A stretch of DNA of 64,000 nucleotides from positions 186,001 through 250,000 of the forward strand of contig JABAQQ010000028.1 of the NCBI GenBank assembly GCA_019187225.1, in the 5' to 3' direction. Position 1 is the stretch's first letter; every line of letters starts with the position of its first letter. The stretch comes from Saprospiraceae bacterium (lineage in GTDB: Bacteria > Bacteroidota > Bacteroidia > Chitinophagales > Saprospiraceae). The notes below the pieces were generated by a model. That model saw only the letters and a program-made list of their open reading frames with translations, had not been told where the DNA came from and did not search any database. Shown one piece after another: positions 1 to 8,246 of this stretch. Both the position numbers and the translations under genes were made by a program.

Positions 1-2159
1 CAGATGATGGCGGCAATTTCTTCAGGCGGCAAGGCGCTGCTGGCCCAGGTTTGTTTTTCCGCTTCCAAACCTGCAATTCTGGGTTGTTCCGGGTAAGGGG
101 GGCAGGTGGGGCAGGGTGGCGAGACTTCGCAGGAATTATTGGGATCTTCTTCATAAGAATAAGAACATGGTAAAGTTACAATTCCAAGACTGTAACATAT
201 CGGCAACCTGTCGTTGTGAGTTTCATACTTATATCCAGGCGCAATGGTGGTTTTGAACAGTTGGCTTTCAGTACCGACGCAGTCATCCCACTGATTGCCA
301 GCGGGTTTCTCCATGTCACAATTTCCCTGATCAGGCAGGCTGCCATTAAAAAGAACCACAGAATAAGTGACTGGACTGTTGAAGTTATTACACCTGAACT
401 GCACGTTGGAGTTGCCAAACTGGAACTGGAGTTGCCGGTCGCTGCCGCTGAAGATGTTGCGCTCGATGATATTCGCGTGATTGCCTGCCGAAGCATCGGA
501 GAGTACGCTTACCGCTGCCGGGCCGCCGTTGATAACATTGTCAAAAATATCGTAAGCCGATGAAGCCCTGGCTTCGATGCTGGACACTGTGTTGTTGAAC
601 GTGTTGGCTGAAATGGTCACGTAATCAGCGCCATTAAGCAATATTCCTTCCCGCGAATTGAATATGCAGGTGCTGATGTAAGGATCGCCGACCGGCCCGC
701 TTACAGTATTTAACACTGCGATGCCCAAATCCAAAGATGAGGCGAAAGTCGCTTCATCAACGCAGGAAAAACGGGCGTTAACCGCCTCGATGCCGGTAGT
801 TGTTTCTCCGGGTTTGCTAAGCGACTTGCCGAACGTGCCGCCGAAGACATGGACGCCTCTGACATTTTCCAGCAGGATATGTCTTTCAGGCGTTTCGGGG
901 ACAAAATGCCGGAAGTGAAGTTTGGGCAATGCTGCTTGAGCCATATCCGGTGTCCATGTGACATCGCGAAGTTCCGTCGTGACATCGAAGTCACACCCTT
1001 GTATAAAATAATGATACAACATAGGGTGGTTAAAATCGCGCACCCGAATGGAGATGCGGTTGTTCAGAAAGTCAGCGTTCGTGGCAATGATGCGTCCTCC
1101 ACCTACACTTTCAATTCCGATGGAAGCGTGTTCGATAACGGCATCGTTTCTGACATATACCCTTCCGTGACTGTTGCTGAAAGTGCCGGCTCCTTCCACC
1201 CGAATACCCTTCCAGCCGCTGTTGTATTGTATGCCACCGGCCCCGCCAACATTGCTTCCTAATCTATCAATGCCCGTCAATTTCGCGCCGGCATCCACAT
1301 AAAGCACACCGCCGGGTTTCACCAAAATAGAAGTTTCGTAAGATTCGTAGTCGGAACTTCTGAAATGTATAACGGCGCCCGGAGCGATATCGAGCCTTCC
1401 GCCACTTTCAATGATGACTTTCCCTTTCACATAACGCTCGCCGCTCCACGTTACTTGAGAATTGATAATGATTTCCGTTGAGCCTGTAGCAGGGAAATAG
1501 TCGTACCCAACGGTACAGTGTTTTTCCCAGTTATACCAGAATTCATCTACCCAGGCATGCCAGGGCCAAAAACCGATGACAGTGGCAGAAGTGCTTTGTT
1601 CTAAGAATTCGCCACCTACAGCACTGTGCACCAAGTCGTGATAATCGCCTTGAACGATACTACTGAACTCATCTACACTAAGACAATTGGCCGCAGGCAG
1701 GTCAATTGTTGACAGGATTGGTACCAAAGGATTAGGGTTGGGCATTCCATGTATCTGAGGTGTGCCGTTGGTGAACTGCATCGCCTCAGGCATTTCGTTA
1801 TCCGGTTCGCCTGCACTGGCGCGCGGCCTCCAGCGGGGCAAGATGTAAGGGGTAGGATTTGGCGGGACTGGAAATAAGGCATCCTCCAACTCGCGAATAT
1901 GCGCCCGGTGCCAGGGGAAAAAATTAGGCAATGAGTGAATTGGGCCGAAATGGGTGAAATGCAGGGACAATATGTCAGTGTGATTGTCGAGCCATGTGTC
2001 TATTAAACCGGCAAGATCATCAGATTCTTGAGGTGAAAGGTCGCCAACATCAATTCGGGGGTCTCGTTGCGCTTGAACTGAATACATGAAATTAAGCGCG
2101 AGAAAGAGGATTAGAAATATTCGCGTCCCCCCGAAAGGCAGGGTAGCGGCAAGCGTCAT
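1..2159 (-). CDS. Secreted tyrosinase-domain protein with beta-helix region, C-terminus outside window
   Basis: The frame stays open from the ATG at 2159 to the left edge (about 719 codons), so the C-terminus is missing. Residues 1-31 form a signal peptide ending SVQAQ. Residues about 60-210 carry the type 3 copper signature of the tyrosinase family: CuA candidates H67/H70, H75 and H84 (in FFPWHRAHIRELE), then CuB H174 and H178 (HDLVHSAVGG) and H201 (HAWVDEFW). Family members oxidise phenols to quinones using two copper ions. From about residue 230, short Gly/Asn/Val-rich strands recur and resemble a right-handed parallel beta-helix. Fusion of a small tyrosinase domain to a beta-helix is unusual. 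Export is inferred from the signal peptide; a T9SS tail would lie outside the window. An alternative upstream ATG at 2199 is out of frame through a C10 tract. Confidence 0.8.
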   Translation of the reverse strand, partial: MTLAATLPFGGTRIFLILFLALNFMYSVQAQRDPRIDVGDLSPQESDDLAGLIDTWLDNHTDILSLHFTHFGPIHSLPNFFPWHRAHIRELEDALFPVPPNPTPYILPRWRPRASAGEPDNEMPEAMQFTNGTPQIHGMPNPNPLVPILSTIDLPAANCLSVDEFSSIVQGDYHDLVHSAVGGEFLEQSTSATVIGFWPWHAWVDEFWYNWEKHCTVGYDYFPATGSTEIIINSQVTWSGERYVKGKVIIESGGRLDIAPGAVIHFRSSDYESYETSILVKPGGVLYVDAGAKLTGIDRLGSNVGGAGGIQYNSGWKGIRVEGAGTFSNSHGRVYVRNDAVIEHASIGIESVGGGRIIATNADFLNNRISIRVRDFNHPMLYHYFIQGCDFDVTTELRDVTWTPDMAQAALPKLHFRHFVPETPERHILLENVRGVHVFGGTFGKSLSKPGETTTGIEAVNARFSCVDEATFASSLDLGIAVLNTVSGPVGDPYISTCIFNSREGILLNGADYVTISANTFNNTVSSIEARASSAYDIFDNVINGGPAAVSVLSDASAGNHANIIERNIFSGSDRQLQFQFGNSNVQFRCNNFNSPVTYSVVLFNGSLPDQGNCDMEKPAGNQWDDCVGTESQLFKTTIAPGYKYETHNDRLPICYSLGIVTLPCSYSYEEDPNNSCEVSPPCPTCPPYPEQPRIAGLEAEKQTWASSALPPEEIAAII

Positions 2160-2174
2160 TGATGTTTGGAAACA

Positions 2175-2184
2175 GGGGGGGGGG
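2175..2184. repeat. Homopolymer C10 tract (minus strand) before the tyrosinase start
   Basis: Ten consecutive G on the + strand, so C10 on the coding strand, 16 bases upstream of the ATG at 2159. An upstream ATG at 2199 precedes the tract. With 10 C it is out of frame with the tyrosinase gene; with 9 or 12 C it would be in frame and add 14 residues starting MKNAIPPP. Such tracts are typical slippage sites. Variability itself is inferred. Confidence 0.75.
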
Positions 2185-2620
2185 AATTGCATTCTTCATG
2201 TTTTTGATTGTTTACTCGGTTAAAAATAGCGCGATACCCGCTGACCACATCAGGTCGGCAACGCGCACATAAAGGGATGGATAAAAAAGGAGATTAAAGC
2301 GTGCCCGCCACGAGAAGAAAAACACAGCGGTAAAAGAGGGTAGGCCTACGATTAAAATTCTGGCTTGCTCACATTCGGGCAAGGGCAAAACCGGTAACAA
2401 ATATCGGTAAGCCAAATGGAACTTTCAAGCGTTGCAGGAAATTTAACACGAATGGGTCAATCAGCCATTTACCGTTTTCTTTGCCTTGATCACCACTCCT
2501 TTTGCCACGACGTTATTGAACCATTTTTTCCGACGTTTTAATTTTTCAATTGCCGGTAAGACGAGCGACAATTCCAATTTGCAGCCAGAAGAAATATTTT
2601 AAAAATCCTGTCGCACTCAC
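2185..2620. other. Intergenic stretch with no recognisable gene
   Basis: AT-rich spacer between the tyrosinase leader and the tRNA-His promoter. A 67-codon minus-strand frame (2212-2415) has no family resemblance and no promoter. Nothing else is visible. Confidence 0.5.
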
Positions 2621-2653
2621 TTGCAAAAAATCCAAAAATCAGAAGTATCTTTG
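2621..2653 (+). promoter_or_regulatory. Promoter of tRNA-His
   Basis: TTG at 2621-2623 and TATCTTTG at 2646-2653 match the Bacteroidota sigma-A pattern (TTG, about 20 bases, TAnnTTTG). The tRNA begins 11 bases after the -7 element. Confidence 0.65.
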
Positions 2654-2664
2654 CAGCCCGAAAC

Positions 2665-2739
2665 GGAGGTTGTAGCTCAGTTGGTCAGAGCGTCGGATTG
2701 TGGTTCCGAAGGTCGGGGGTTCGAGACCCCTCATCCTCC
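2665..2739 (+). tRNA. tRNA-His (GTG)
   Basis: A cloverleaf can be drawn with D-arm GTAGCTCAGTTGGTCAGAGC, anticodon stem TCGGA/TCCGA around the loop TTGTGGT (anticodon GTG), and T-arm GGGGG/CCCCT around TTCGAGA. The extra G-1 (2665) pairs with C73, the identity mark of tRNA-His. A T-T mismatch sits at acceptor pair 5:68. CCA is not fully encoded (CA only follows), so it would be added after transcription. Confidence 0.93.
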
Positions 2740-2743
2740 CAGC

Positions 2744-2777
2744 AAAAAGGGGTGGCGTCTACGACGCCGCCCCTTTT
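2744..2777. terminator. Hairpin between tRNA-His and the convergent DUF1573 gene
   Basis: Near-perfect stem AAAAGGGGTGGCGTC / GACGCCGCCCCTTTT with a 3-base loop. The T-run on each strand makes it a likely bidirectional terminator for the tRNA (+) and the DUF1573 gene (-). Confidence 0.75.
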
Positions 2778-2796
2778 GATTTTCAGCGGTTTGCGT

Positions 2797-3270
2797 TTAT
2801 TCCTTTACCGGATGCACAAATCCTTTGAGCATGACGCTTGTCTCGCTCGGGTAGGTATTGGCCGTGATGTGGATGATCTTTTTTTGCTCGTTGTGCTTGC
2901 CTTCCGTGTTGAACTTGGCGGTGATCTCTCCCGTACCGCCGGGCGGAATCGGTTCTTCCGGGTATTCGGGGATGGTGCAGCCGCAGGAAGAGCGCGCTTT
3001 CAGGATCGTGAGGGGCACTTTGCCGGTATTCGTGAATTTGAATTTGTGCTCCACTACGTCTCCTTCGTTCACTTCGCCGAAGTCGAACTCGGTCTCCGTG
3101 TACGTGATGCGCGCCAGCTGGCTGGTGTCGGCGGGTTGATTGGCGCTGACCGGATTGCGCACCAGGTCGGCATTGGGGCCGGAAGCGACTTGTTGCACAC
3201 CGGATGTATCATTTTTACAGGCAACCCATGCGAGGGAGGCTGAAAGAAAGAAAAAGAGGCTTTTTTTCAT
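2797..3270 (-). CDS. DUF1573 lipoprotein
   Basis: 157 aa. Residues 1-18 are a lipoprotein signal with lipobox WVAC followed by KND. The rest is a DUF1573 domain, an Ig-like beta-sandwich: DFGEVNEGDVVEHKFKFTNT, then SSCGCTIPEYPEEPIPPGGTG and a C-terminal VMLKGFV strand. The SCGCT cysteine pair is typical of the family. Its cellular role is not established; it is probably periplasmic or on the outer membrane. The gene diverges from aroK across a palindromic tandem repeat that begins 8 bp upstream of its start. Confidence 0.9.
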   Translation of the reverse strand: MKKSLFFFLSASLAWVACKNDTSGVQQVASGPNADLVRNPVSANQPADTSQLARITYTETEFDFGEVNEGDVVEHKFKFTNTGKVPLTILKARSSCGCTIPEYPEEPIPPGGTGEITAKFNTEGKHNEQKKIIHITANTYPSETSVMLKGFVHPVKE

Positions 3271-3278
3271 GTTCTATC

Positions 3279-3441
3279 GGACGTTGGATGGATGGATTGT
3301 TGGACGTTGGATTGTTGGACGTTGGACTGTTGGACGTTGGACTGTTGGACACTTGACTTCAGCCCGTGGAATCATTGGTCTAACGTCCGGCAATCCAACA
3401 GTCCAACGTCCAACAGTCCAACGTCCAACAGTCCAACGTCC
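3279..3441. repeat. Palindromic tandem-repeat element between DUF1573 and aroK
   Basis: Left arm (3279-3352) is tandem GGACGTT / GGATTGTT / GGACTGTT. Right arm (3387-3441) is the complement (TCCAACAG, TCCAACGT units). The loop is about 35 bases. On either divergent mRNA the arm nearest the start codon reads CCAAC-rich. The element could fold into a hairpin of more than 50 bp. Confidence 0.85.
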
Positions 3442-3514
3442 AGCGATCAAATTTCCGGCAAAAATACAACGGCGGGTCGTTCCCGCTTCGCACTTTTGTC
3501 AAAACGAAAAGCAA

Positions 3515-4030
3515 ATGACCCGGCACGTATTTCTGATCGGCTTTATGGGCAGCGGCAAAACGCATTGGGGCCACATTCTGGCTGAACGGCTCGGCGTCCC
3601 TTTTCTCGACCTCGACGCTTTTATCGAAACGGGTGAAGGGAAAAGCATCGCCGCAATTTTTGAAGTCCTGGGAGAAAACGGTTTCCGGGCATTGGAGCGG
3701 GAATACCTGCATCGTGTTGCAGCGATGCCGCCGACTGTAATTGCTACCGGCGGCGGCACACCGTGTTTTTTCAACAACATGCCCTGGATGAAACAACACG
3801 GCACGACGATTTATCTGAAAACATCGCCGGAAATTTTGTTCGGGCGGCTCAAAAACGAACGCATGCAGCGGCCTTTACTGAAAAATCTGAGCGAGGCGGA
3901 ACTCAGGGACTTTATCCGGGAGCGGCTGGAAGAACGCGGGCCTTTTTATCGCCGGGCGGATTTTATTTGGGAAAATCCGGGCGACGAGCGGCTTGCTCTG
4001 GAAAAAATCGTCCGTCTTTTGGACAAATAG
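3515..4030 (+). CDS. aroK: Shikimate kinase
   Basis: 171 aa, the normal family size. It phosphorylates the 3-hydroxyl of shikimate with ATP in the chorismate pathway, in the cytoplasm. Visible: P-loop GFMGSGKT near residues 9-16, substrate motif DLDAFIE, and VIATGGGTPCF, the GGG shikimate-binding loop; the lid R-rich segment follows MQRPLL. The ATG at 3515 is chosen because the frame upstream only reads through the tandem repeat and gives low-complexity peptide. The leader carries the C-rich arm of the palindrome about 75 bases upstream. Confidence 0.93.
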   Translation: MTRHVFLIGFMGSGKTHWGHILAERLGVPFLDLDAFIETGEGKSIAAIFEVLGENGFRALEREYLHRVAAMPPTVIATGGGTPCFFNNMPWMKQHGTTIYLKTSPEILFGRLKNERMQRPLLKNLSEAELRDFIRERLEERGPFYRRADFIWENPGDERLALEKIVRLLDK

Positions 4031-4109
4031 CAGGAGAATGTTTAATTGAACGGTGATGCCAGGATAAGATGACGGCATTGATTCCGGGGTGTTTCAGCGC
4101 GATTCAAAT

Positions 4110-6020
4110 TCATTTGAGCGAAATTTTGCCATCCTCATCCTGCACTATTTTTTCTTCCTCCAGCAAATAGCCGATCACCTGCGCCACTGTCTCGTGTCGT
4201 TTCTGCGCGAAGGCTTTCAGGATTTCTTCGAAAGGCAGCGGCTCGTGCGCCAGCACCTGCCTGATCTTGCGTTCGTAGGACTCGAAGACCCCCACGCTGA
4301 GATCGCTTTTGTTCCGGCCGGTGCACACGTCGCAAATGCCGCAGGGCGGACTGTCCGGTTCTCCGAAATAGGCAAGCAGTTGCTGGCTGCGGCAGCGGCG
4401 GGTTTCGGCGTAGCGGATGGCCAGTTCCACGCGTTCTTCAGCGCGTTGCTTGCGGAAATTGAATTTCGCGAGGTCTATGGTCAGATTCTCGGCAGCCACG
4501 CGTTCGCGGGTAAAAATGAGTTGTGGTTTGTCCTTGCGCGGCTCGTACAGCAGCAGGTTTTCGCGCTGCGCCGTTTCCAGCATGTGCCGGATGACGTCGG
4601 GCGGCAGTTTGGCGTACTGCGACATGTAGGTCTCGCTGATGTCGGCAAAATGCGCGTTGATACCGGGATAGGCGCGCAGCAGCACTTTCAGCACCGTGTC
4701 AGCCTGTTTGTTGCGGATCTGGTAGTCGTACAGCGCTTCGCGGGACGCGGTGACGAAGGCGCGGGCGGGAGTACCCGTCGCGTCGCTGAGAGCGATCCAG
4801 CCTTCCTGTTCGAGCAGGCGCAGCGCTGCGTGGGTGGCCGCGTGTTCGAGTTTAAAAGCCGCGCAGAAGTGCTGCAGATCAAAATCAAAGGATTCGCCCA
4901 GACCGGCGCCGACGGCCAGCTGCGTGTAGCTGCCCAGTGCCTGGTACACCTTGCGCACCTGCTCAACCGGCGGGAAAGCCAATTGAAGGTGAAAACGCAG
5001 CGCTTCGGCGTCGGCAGGTGTGTAGAGCAGGGTGGCGTAGGATTTCTGGCCGTCGCGGCCGCCGCGCCCGGCCTCCTGGAAATACGCCTCGAGGCTGTCG
5101 GGCAGGGTCAGGTGCACCACTACGCGCACGTCGGGTTTATCAATGCCCATGCCGAACGCGTTGGTGCAAACGATGATGCGGGTTTTTCCGGCGATCCAGG
5201 CTTCCTGGCGGGCGTTGCGCTCTTCCGGCGCCAGGCCGGCGTGGTAGAAATCGGCGCTGAGGCGGTTGTCGGTCAGCAATTTGGCGATCTCTTTCGTCTC
5301 GCCCCGGCTGCGCGCATACACGATGCCCGTGCCGGGCACGTTGCGGAGTATGTCGAGCAGTTTTTCGCGTTTTTTACTTTCGTAGAGTACCGAATACGAC
5401 AAATTAGCACGCACAAAACTCTGCCGGAACACGTTTTTTTCGCGAAATGCCAGTTTTTCCCGGATGTCTTTCAGCACTTCGGAAGTGGCTGTTGCCGTAA
5501 GGGCTAGGATGGGAACCTTGGGAAGCAGAGCCCGCAGGTCGGCGATCTGTAAATAGGGCGGGCGGAAATCGTAACCCCACTGACTCACGCAATGCGCTTC
5601 GTCCACCGCCAGCAGGTTGACGTTCATGCGCTGGATGCGGGCGAGGGCGAGATCCGTTTTCAGGCGTTCGGGACTGAGATAAAGGAGTTTGTAAGCGCCG
5701 TTGCAGGCATTTTCAAAAACGATGTCTATCTCGCGGCGGCTCATGCCCGAAAAAATAGCCGCCGCCGGGATGCCGCGCTGTTGCAGGTTGTGCACCTGGT
5801 CCTTCATCAGGGCGATGAGCGGCGACACCACCAAACATATTCCTTCTTTGCACAAGGCAGGTACCTGGTAACAAATGGATTTGCCGCCGCCGGTGGGCAA
5901 CAACGCCAGCGTATCGCGCCCGGCCAACACCGAGCGGATGATGTCTTCCTGCAATGGCCGGAAGGACGCATAACCCCAATATTGTTGGAGGATGTGAAGC
6001 GGTTCGTGTTGCAGCGGCAC
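4110..6020 (-). CDS. recQ: ATP-dependent DNA helicase RecQ
   Basis: 636 aa. A 3'-5' helicase acting in recombination and fork repair. Walker A PTGGGKS at residues 42-48, DEAH at 140-143, helicase C-domain with GRGGRDG, then the RecQ zinc-binding segment (CRSQQLLAYFGE...CGICDVC) and a winged-helix-like C-terminus. A separate HRDC domain is not obvious; the protein stops at KISLK soon after the wHTH. The long + strand frame over the same DNA is a shadow. Confidence 0.95.
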   Translation of the reverse strand: MPLQHEPLHILQQYWGYASFRPLQEDIIRSVLAGRDTLALLPTGGGKSICYQVPALCKEGICLVVSPLIALMKDQVHNLQQRGIPAAAIFSGMSRREIDIVFENACNGAYKLLYLSPERLKTDLALARIQRMNVNLLAVDEAHCVSQWGYDFRPPYLQIADLRALLPKVPILALTATATSEVLKDIREKLAFREKNVFRQSFVRANLSYSVLYESKKREKLLDILRNVPGTGIVYARSRGETKEIAKLLTDNRLSADFYHAGLAPEERNARQEAWIAGKTRIIVCTNAFGMGIDKPDVRVVVHLTLPDSLEAYFQEAGRGGRDGQKSYATLLYTPADAEALRFHLQLAFPPVEQVRKVYQALGSYTQLAVGAGLGESFDFDLQHFCAAFKLEHAATHAALRLLEQEGWIALSDATGTPARAFVTASREALYDYQIRNKQADTVLKVLLRAYPGINAHFADISETYMSQYAKLPPDVIRHMLETAQRENLLLYEPRKDKPQLIFTRERVAAENLTIDLAKFNFRKQRAEERVELAIRYAETRRCRSQQLLAYFGEPDSPPCGICDVCTGRNKSDLSVGVFESYERKIRQVLAHEPLPFEEILKAFAQKRHETVAQVIGYLLEEEKIVQDEDGKISLK

Positions 6021-6040
6021 GGCTTGCGGGTCGTTTCGGA

Positions 6041-6048
6041 CAAAATTA
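6041..6048 (-). promoter_or_regulatory. Candidate -7 element of recQ
   Basis: TAATTTTG on the minus strand, 21 bases upstream of the recQ ATG, matches TAnnTTTG. The leader would be only about 14 nt. No convincing TTG -33 box was checked. Confidence 0.45.
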
Positions 6049-6070
6049 CGACAACGGCGACTGTAAAGCC

Positions 6071-6715
6071 TTAATTCTGGAGGTAAATGCCTTTTTCTGC
6101 AAGATACGCGGCGATATTGAAGGTAATCCCTTGAAGGACTTCCACGTCTTTATCCCAATCGAATGTTTCCCACTTCCTACCCGCTTCCGCAAGGACAATT
6201 TTTTGGCTTTTAGTGAAAATCCATATTACTTTTTTGGTGCCAAACTGGTGCAATTTATTGATTTTAGGGATGATAAAATCTTCCCACACATTGAATCTGT
6301 CAGTATCAGTTTCTACGTTGACATCTATCTCCACTACAACCTGCGGTGGACAATCGAGGTATTTTGAAGATATCTTCTCAGCAGGAAATGCACTTATTTC
6401 CACCAAAGCGAAATCGAGTGATAAATTTTCACCATGCCGGATATGCAAGCCGATTTCGCCGGAAAAGACCCAATATTTCTTCAAATCCAATTTTTGACCG
6501 AATAAAAGTATCAGGTATACCTTGATAAAGTTTTGTAAAGTGCTTTCCGCCACAATGTCATCAAATGATTTTCTTTTTGCCAACACTGAGCGATAGCCTG
6601 CATAATAAAATGGCATCCCTCCAATGGTTTCTTTAACCAGGTAGGCCGGAATTTTCCGTTTTTTTGATTTGGATTGACCCGGTGCAGGAGCGGGTATCGT
6701 CATATCGGATGCCAT
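6071..6715 (-). CDS. Uma2-family (DUF820) PD-(D/E)XK nuclease-like protein
   Basis: 214 aa from the ATG at 6715 (MASDMTIPAP); the longer frame adds a hydrophobic stretch with no family match. The core fits Uma2/DUF820: LDFALVE (the PD strand), PPQVVVEIDV (E-x-D strand), KINKLHQFGTKKVIWIF and a C-terminal QGITFNIAAYL. These are restriction-nuclease-fold proteins of unclear substrate, often in multiple copies and linked with mobile DNA. No toxin or methyltransferase partner is adjacent. Confidence 0.72.
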   Translation of the reverse strand: MASDMTIPAPAPGQSKSKKRKIPAYLVKETIGGMPFYYAGYRSVLAKRKSFDDIVAESTLQNFIKVYLILLFGQKLDLKKYWVFSGEIGLHIRHGENLSLDFALVEISAFPAEKISSKYLDCPPQVVVEIDVNVETDTDRFNVWEDFIIPKINKLHQFGTKKVIWIFTKSQKIVLAEAGRKWETFDWDKDVEVLQGITFNIAAYLAEKGIYLQN

Positions 6716-7035
6716 GCGAATGGTTTTGGTGAAAACGAGCCGCAAGATACATTTTATTATCAAAAAACCGCAATGAAACAGCAACTTTATTGCTTTTCCG
6801 GCAGTCAGAAAGGTGATGAAGGTCAACTGTACAGATGGGATGAAATCATCATATAATCTCCGGCATCACGGTTCCTTTGCAGTTTTTGGAGTTTTGGGTC
6901 AAAATTCCCGCCTTCTTCCCTTTAGGGATGACTGTGTCAAAAAACGGTCAAAATTTATTTGGACAAAATCTCAATAAGAAAAAAGGTTCTCTACATTTGC
7001 CGCGCCTTTTTTCACTTTTAAATACATAACTACAC
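6716..7035. other. Intergenic region upstream of the iron locus
   Basis: 320 bases without a gene. The only readable signal is TACATTTG at 6992-6999, a TAnnTTTG -7 element 36 bases before the DUF4856 ATG. No obvious Fur-like 19-bp inverted repeat was found by eye. Confidence 0.5.
6992..6999 (+). promoter_or_regulatory. Candidate -7 element of the iron locus
   Basis: TACATTTG matches TAnnTTTG and lies at a suitable distance from the ATG at 7036. The best upstream TTTG (6958-6961) is about 30 bases away, longer than usual. Confidence 0.45.
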
Positions 7036-8142
7036 ATGAAAATTACGCTCCCTTTGTTTGCCGTGTTATTCGTCGTGTCTGTTTTCACCGCTTGCGACGA
7101 TAAGGACAAAACCCCACTCGACATCCCCTCCGCCTACGACGGCACCGCATTTGAAACCAATGCCGCCACCCAGATCGGTGTGCTTTCCCGATTTACGAGC
7201 CTCGTAAATGAAGCCAAAAAAGGCCGCGCGACGGGTCAAACCGTTTCGCTCGACTCGCTGAATTACTGGTACACCGCAGGCAACCCCACCCTGCAAAGCC
7301 TTACTTCGGTGTATTATTCGGGAAAAACCCCCGAGTGGACGGCGCAACTGGCATTGGCAAGCGGCAATACCTACACGCCCGGTGTGCCGACCGGCAACGG
7401 CGGCGCCTACAGCGGCTACCTGTTCGATGCAAATGGTTTGGAACTGGAACAGTTGTTGGACAAAGGCCACTACGGCGCTTTGCTTTTTCATCATTTCAAC
7501 GAGCTGACATCGGGGACCATCACCGAAGCAACGGTAGATCAGATGCTGGCGATCTTCGGCGCCAATCCCACTTTTCCCAACAGTTACCAGGCCAACCTGC
7601 ACGCACAACCCGACAAGCTCATTGCCAACTACGCCGCCCGACGCGATAAAAACGACGGCAAAGGCTTTTACACCAACATCCGCGACCAGTTCATCAAATT
7701 GCAGGCGGCAGTGAAAGCCGGCCCCGATTACAACGAAGAACGCGACGAGGCCATCGCAGAAATCCGCCTGCTCTGGGAAAAAGCCAATGCTGCCACCATT
7801 ATCAACTACCTTTACGCCGTCATCAGCAAACTCAGCGCCACCAACCCCACCGATGCCGATATCGCTTCAGCGCTTCATTCATACGGTGAAACGGTCGGTT
7901 TCACCCACGGCTTCCGTACACTGGAGAACAAAAAGATCACCGATACGGAGATTGATGAACTGCTCACGTTGCTCAACACCCCGGCCAACGGCACGCCCAC
8001 TTCCTATAAATTCGCCACCGACCCGGTGAACGAATTGCCCAAACTGACCCAGGTCATCAGCCGCCTGAAATCCATTTACGGGTTCTCCGACCAGGAAATG
8101 GAAGACTTTAAGAAGAACTGGGTGTCAGAACAGAACCGGTAG
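7036..8142 (+). CDS. DUF4856 lipoprotein of the imelysin iron locus
   Basis: 368 aa. Lipoprotein signal MKITLPLFAVLFVVSVFTAC, acidic residues directly after the Cys (DDKDK). The body matches DUF4856: SAYDGTAFETNAATQIGVLSRF near the start, GHYGALLFHHFNEL mid-protein and a helical C-terminus. DUF4856 proteins occur beside imelysins and are thought to take part in iron handling, but no biochemistry is known to me. First gene of a + strand run (7036-17400). Confidence 0.85.
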   Translation: MKITLPLFAVLFVVSVFTACDDKDKTPLDIPSAYDGTAFETNAATQIGVLSRFTSLVNEAKKGRATGQTVSLDSLNYWYTAGNPTLQSLTSVYYSGKTPEWTAQLALASGNTYTPGVPTGNGGAYSGYLFDANGLELEQLLDKGHYGALLFHHFNELTSGTITEATVDQMLAIFGANPTFPNSYQANLHAQPDKLIANYAARRDKNDGKGFYTNIRDQFIKLQAAVKAGPDYNEERDEAIAEIRLLWEKANAATIINYLYAVISKLSATNPTDADIASALHSYGETVGFTHGFRTLENKKITDTEIDELLTLLNTPANGTPTSYKFATDPVNELPKLTQVISRLKSIYGFSDQEMEDFKKNWVSEQNR

Positions 8143-8246
8143 TTTACTTCACATAGTCTATTGGTTTCCAATGCTATGTAATCTATGTGCCTATGTGTTT
8201 AAAGGGCATTCTGAAATCAAAAGACATACTCTAAAATCTAAGGATC

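Noticed and set aside
2212-2415. 67-codon minus-strand frame
   Set aside because: No recognisable domain, no promoter; lies in an AT-rich spacer.
4089-5507. 472-codon + strand frame
   Set aside because: Antisense shadow of recQ; the minus-strand frame has all RecQ motifs.
6071-6826. Longer start of the Uma2-like protein at 6826
   Set aside because: The added 37 residues form a hydrophobic stretch unlike the family; the ATG at 6715 gives the usual N-terminus.
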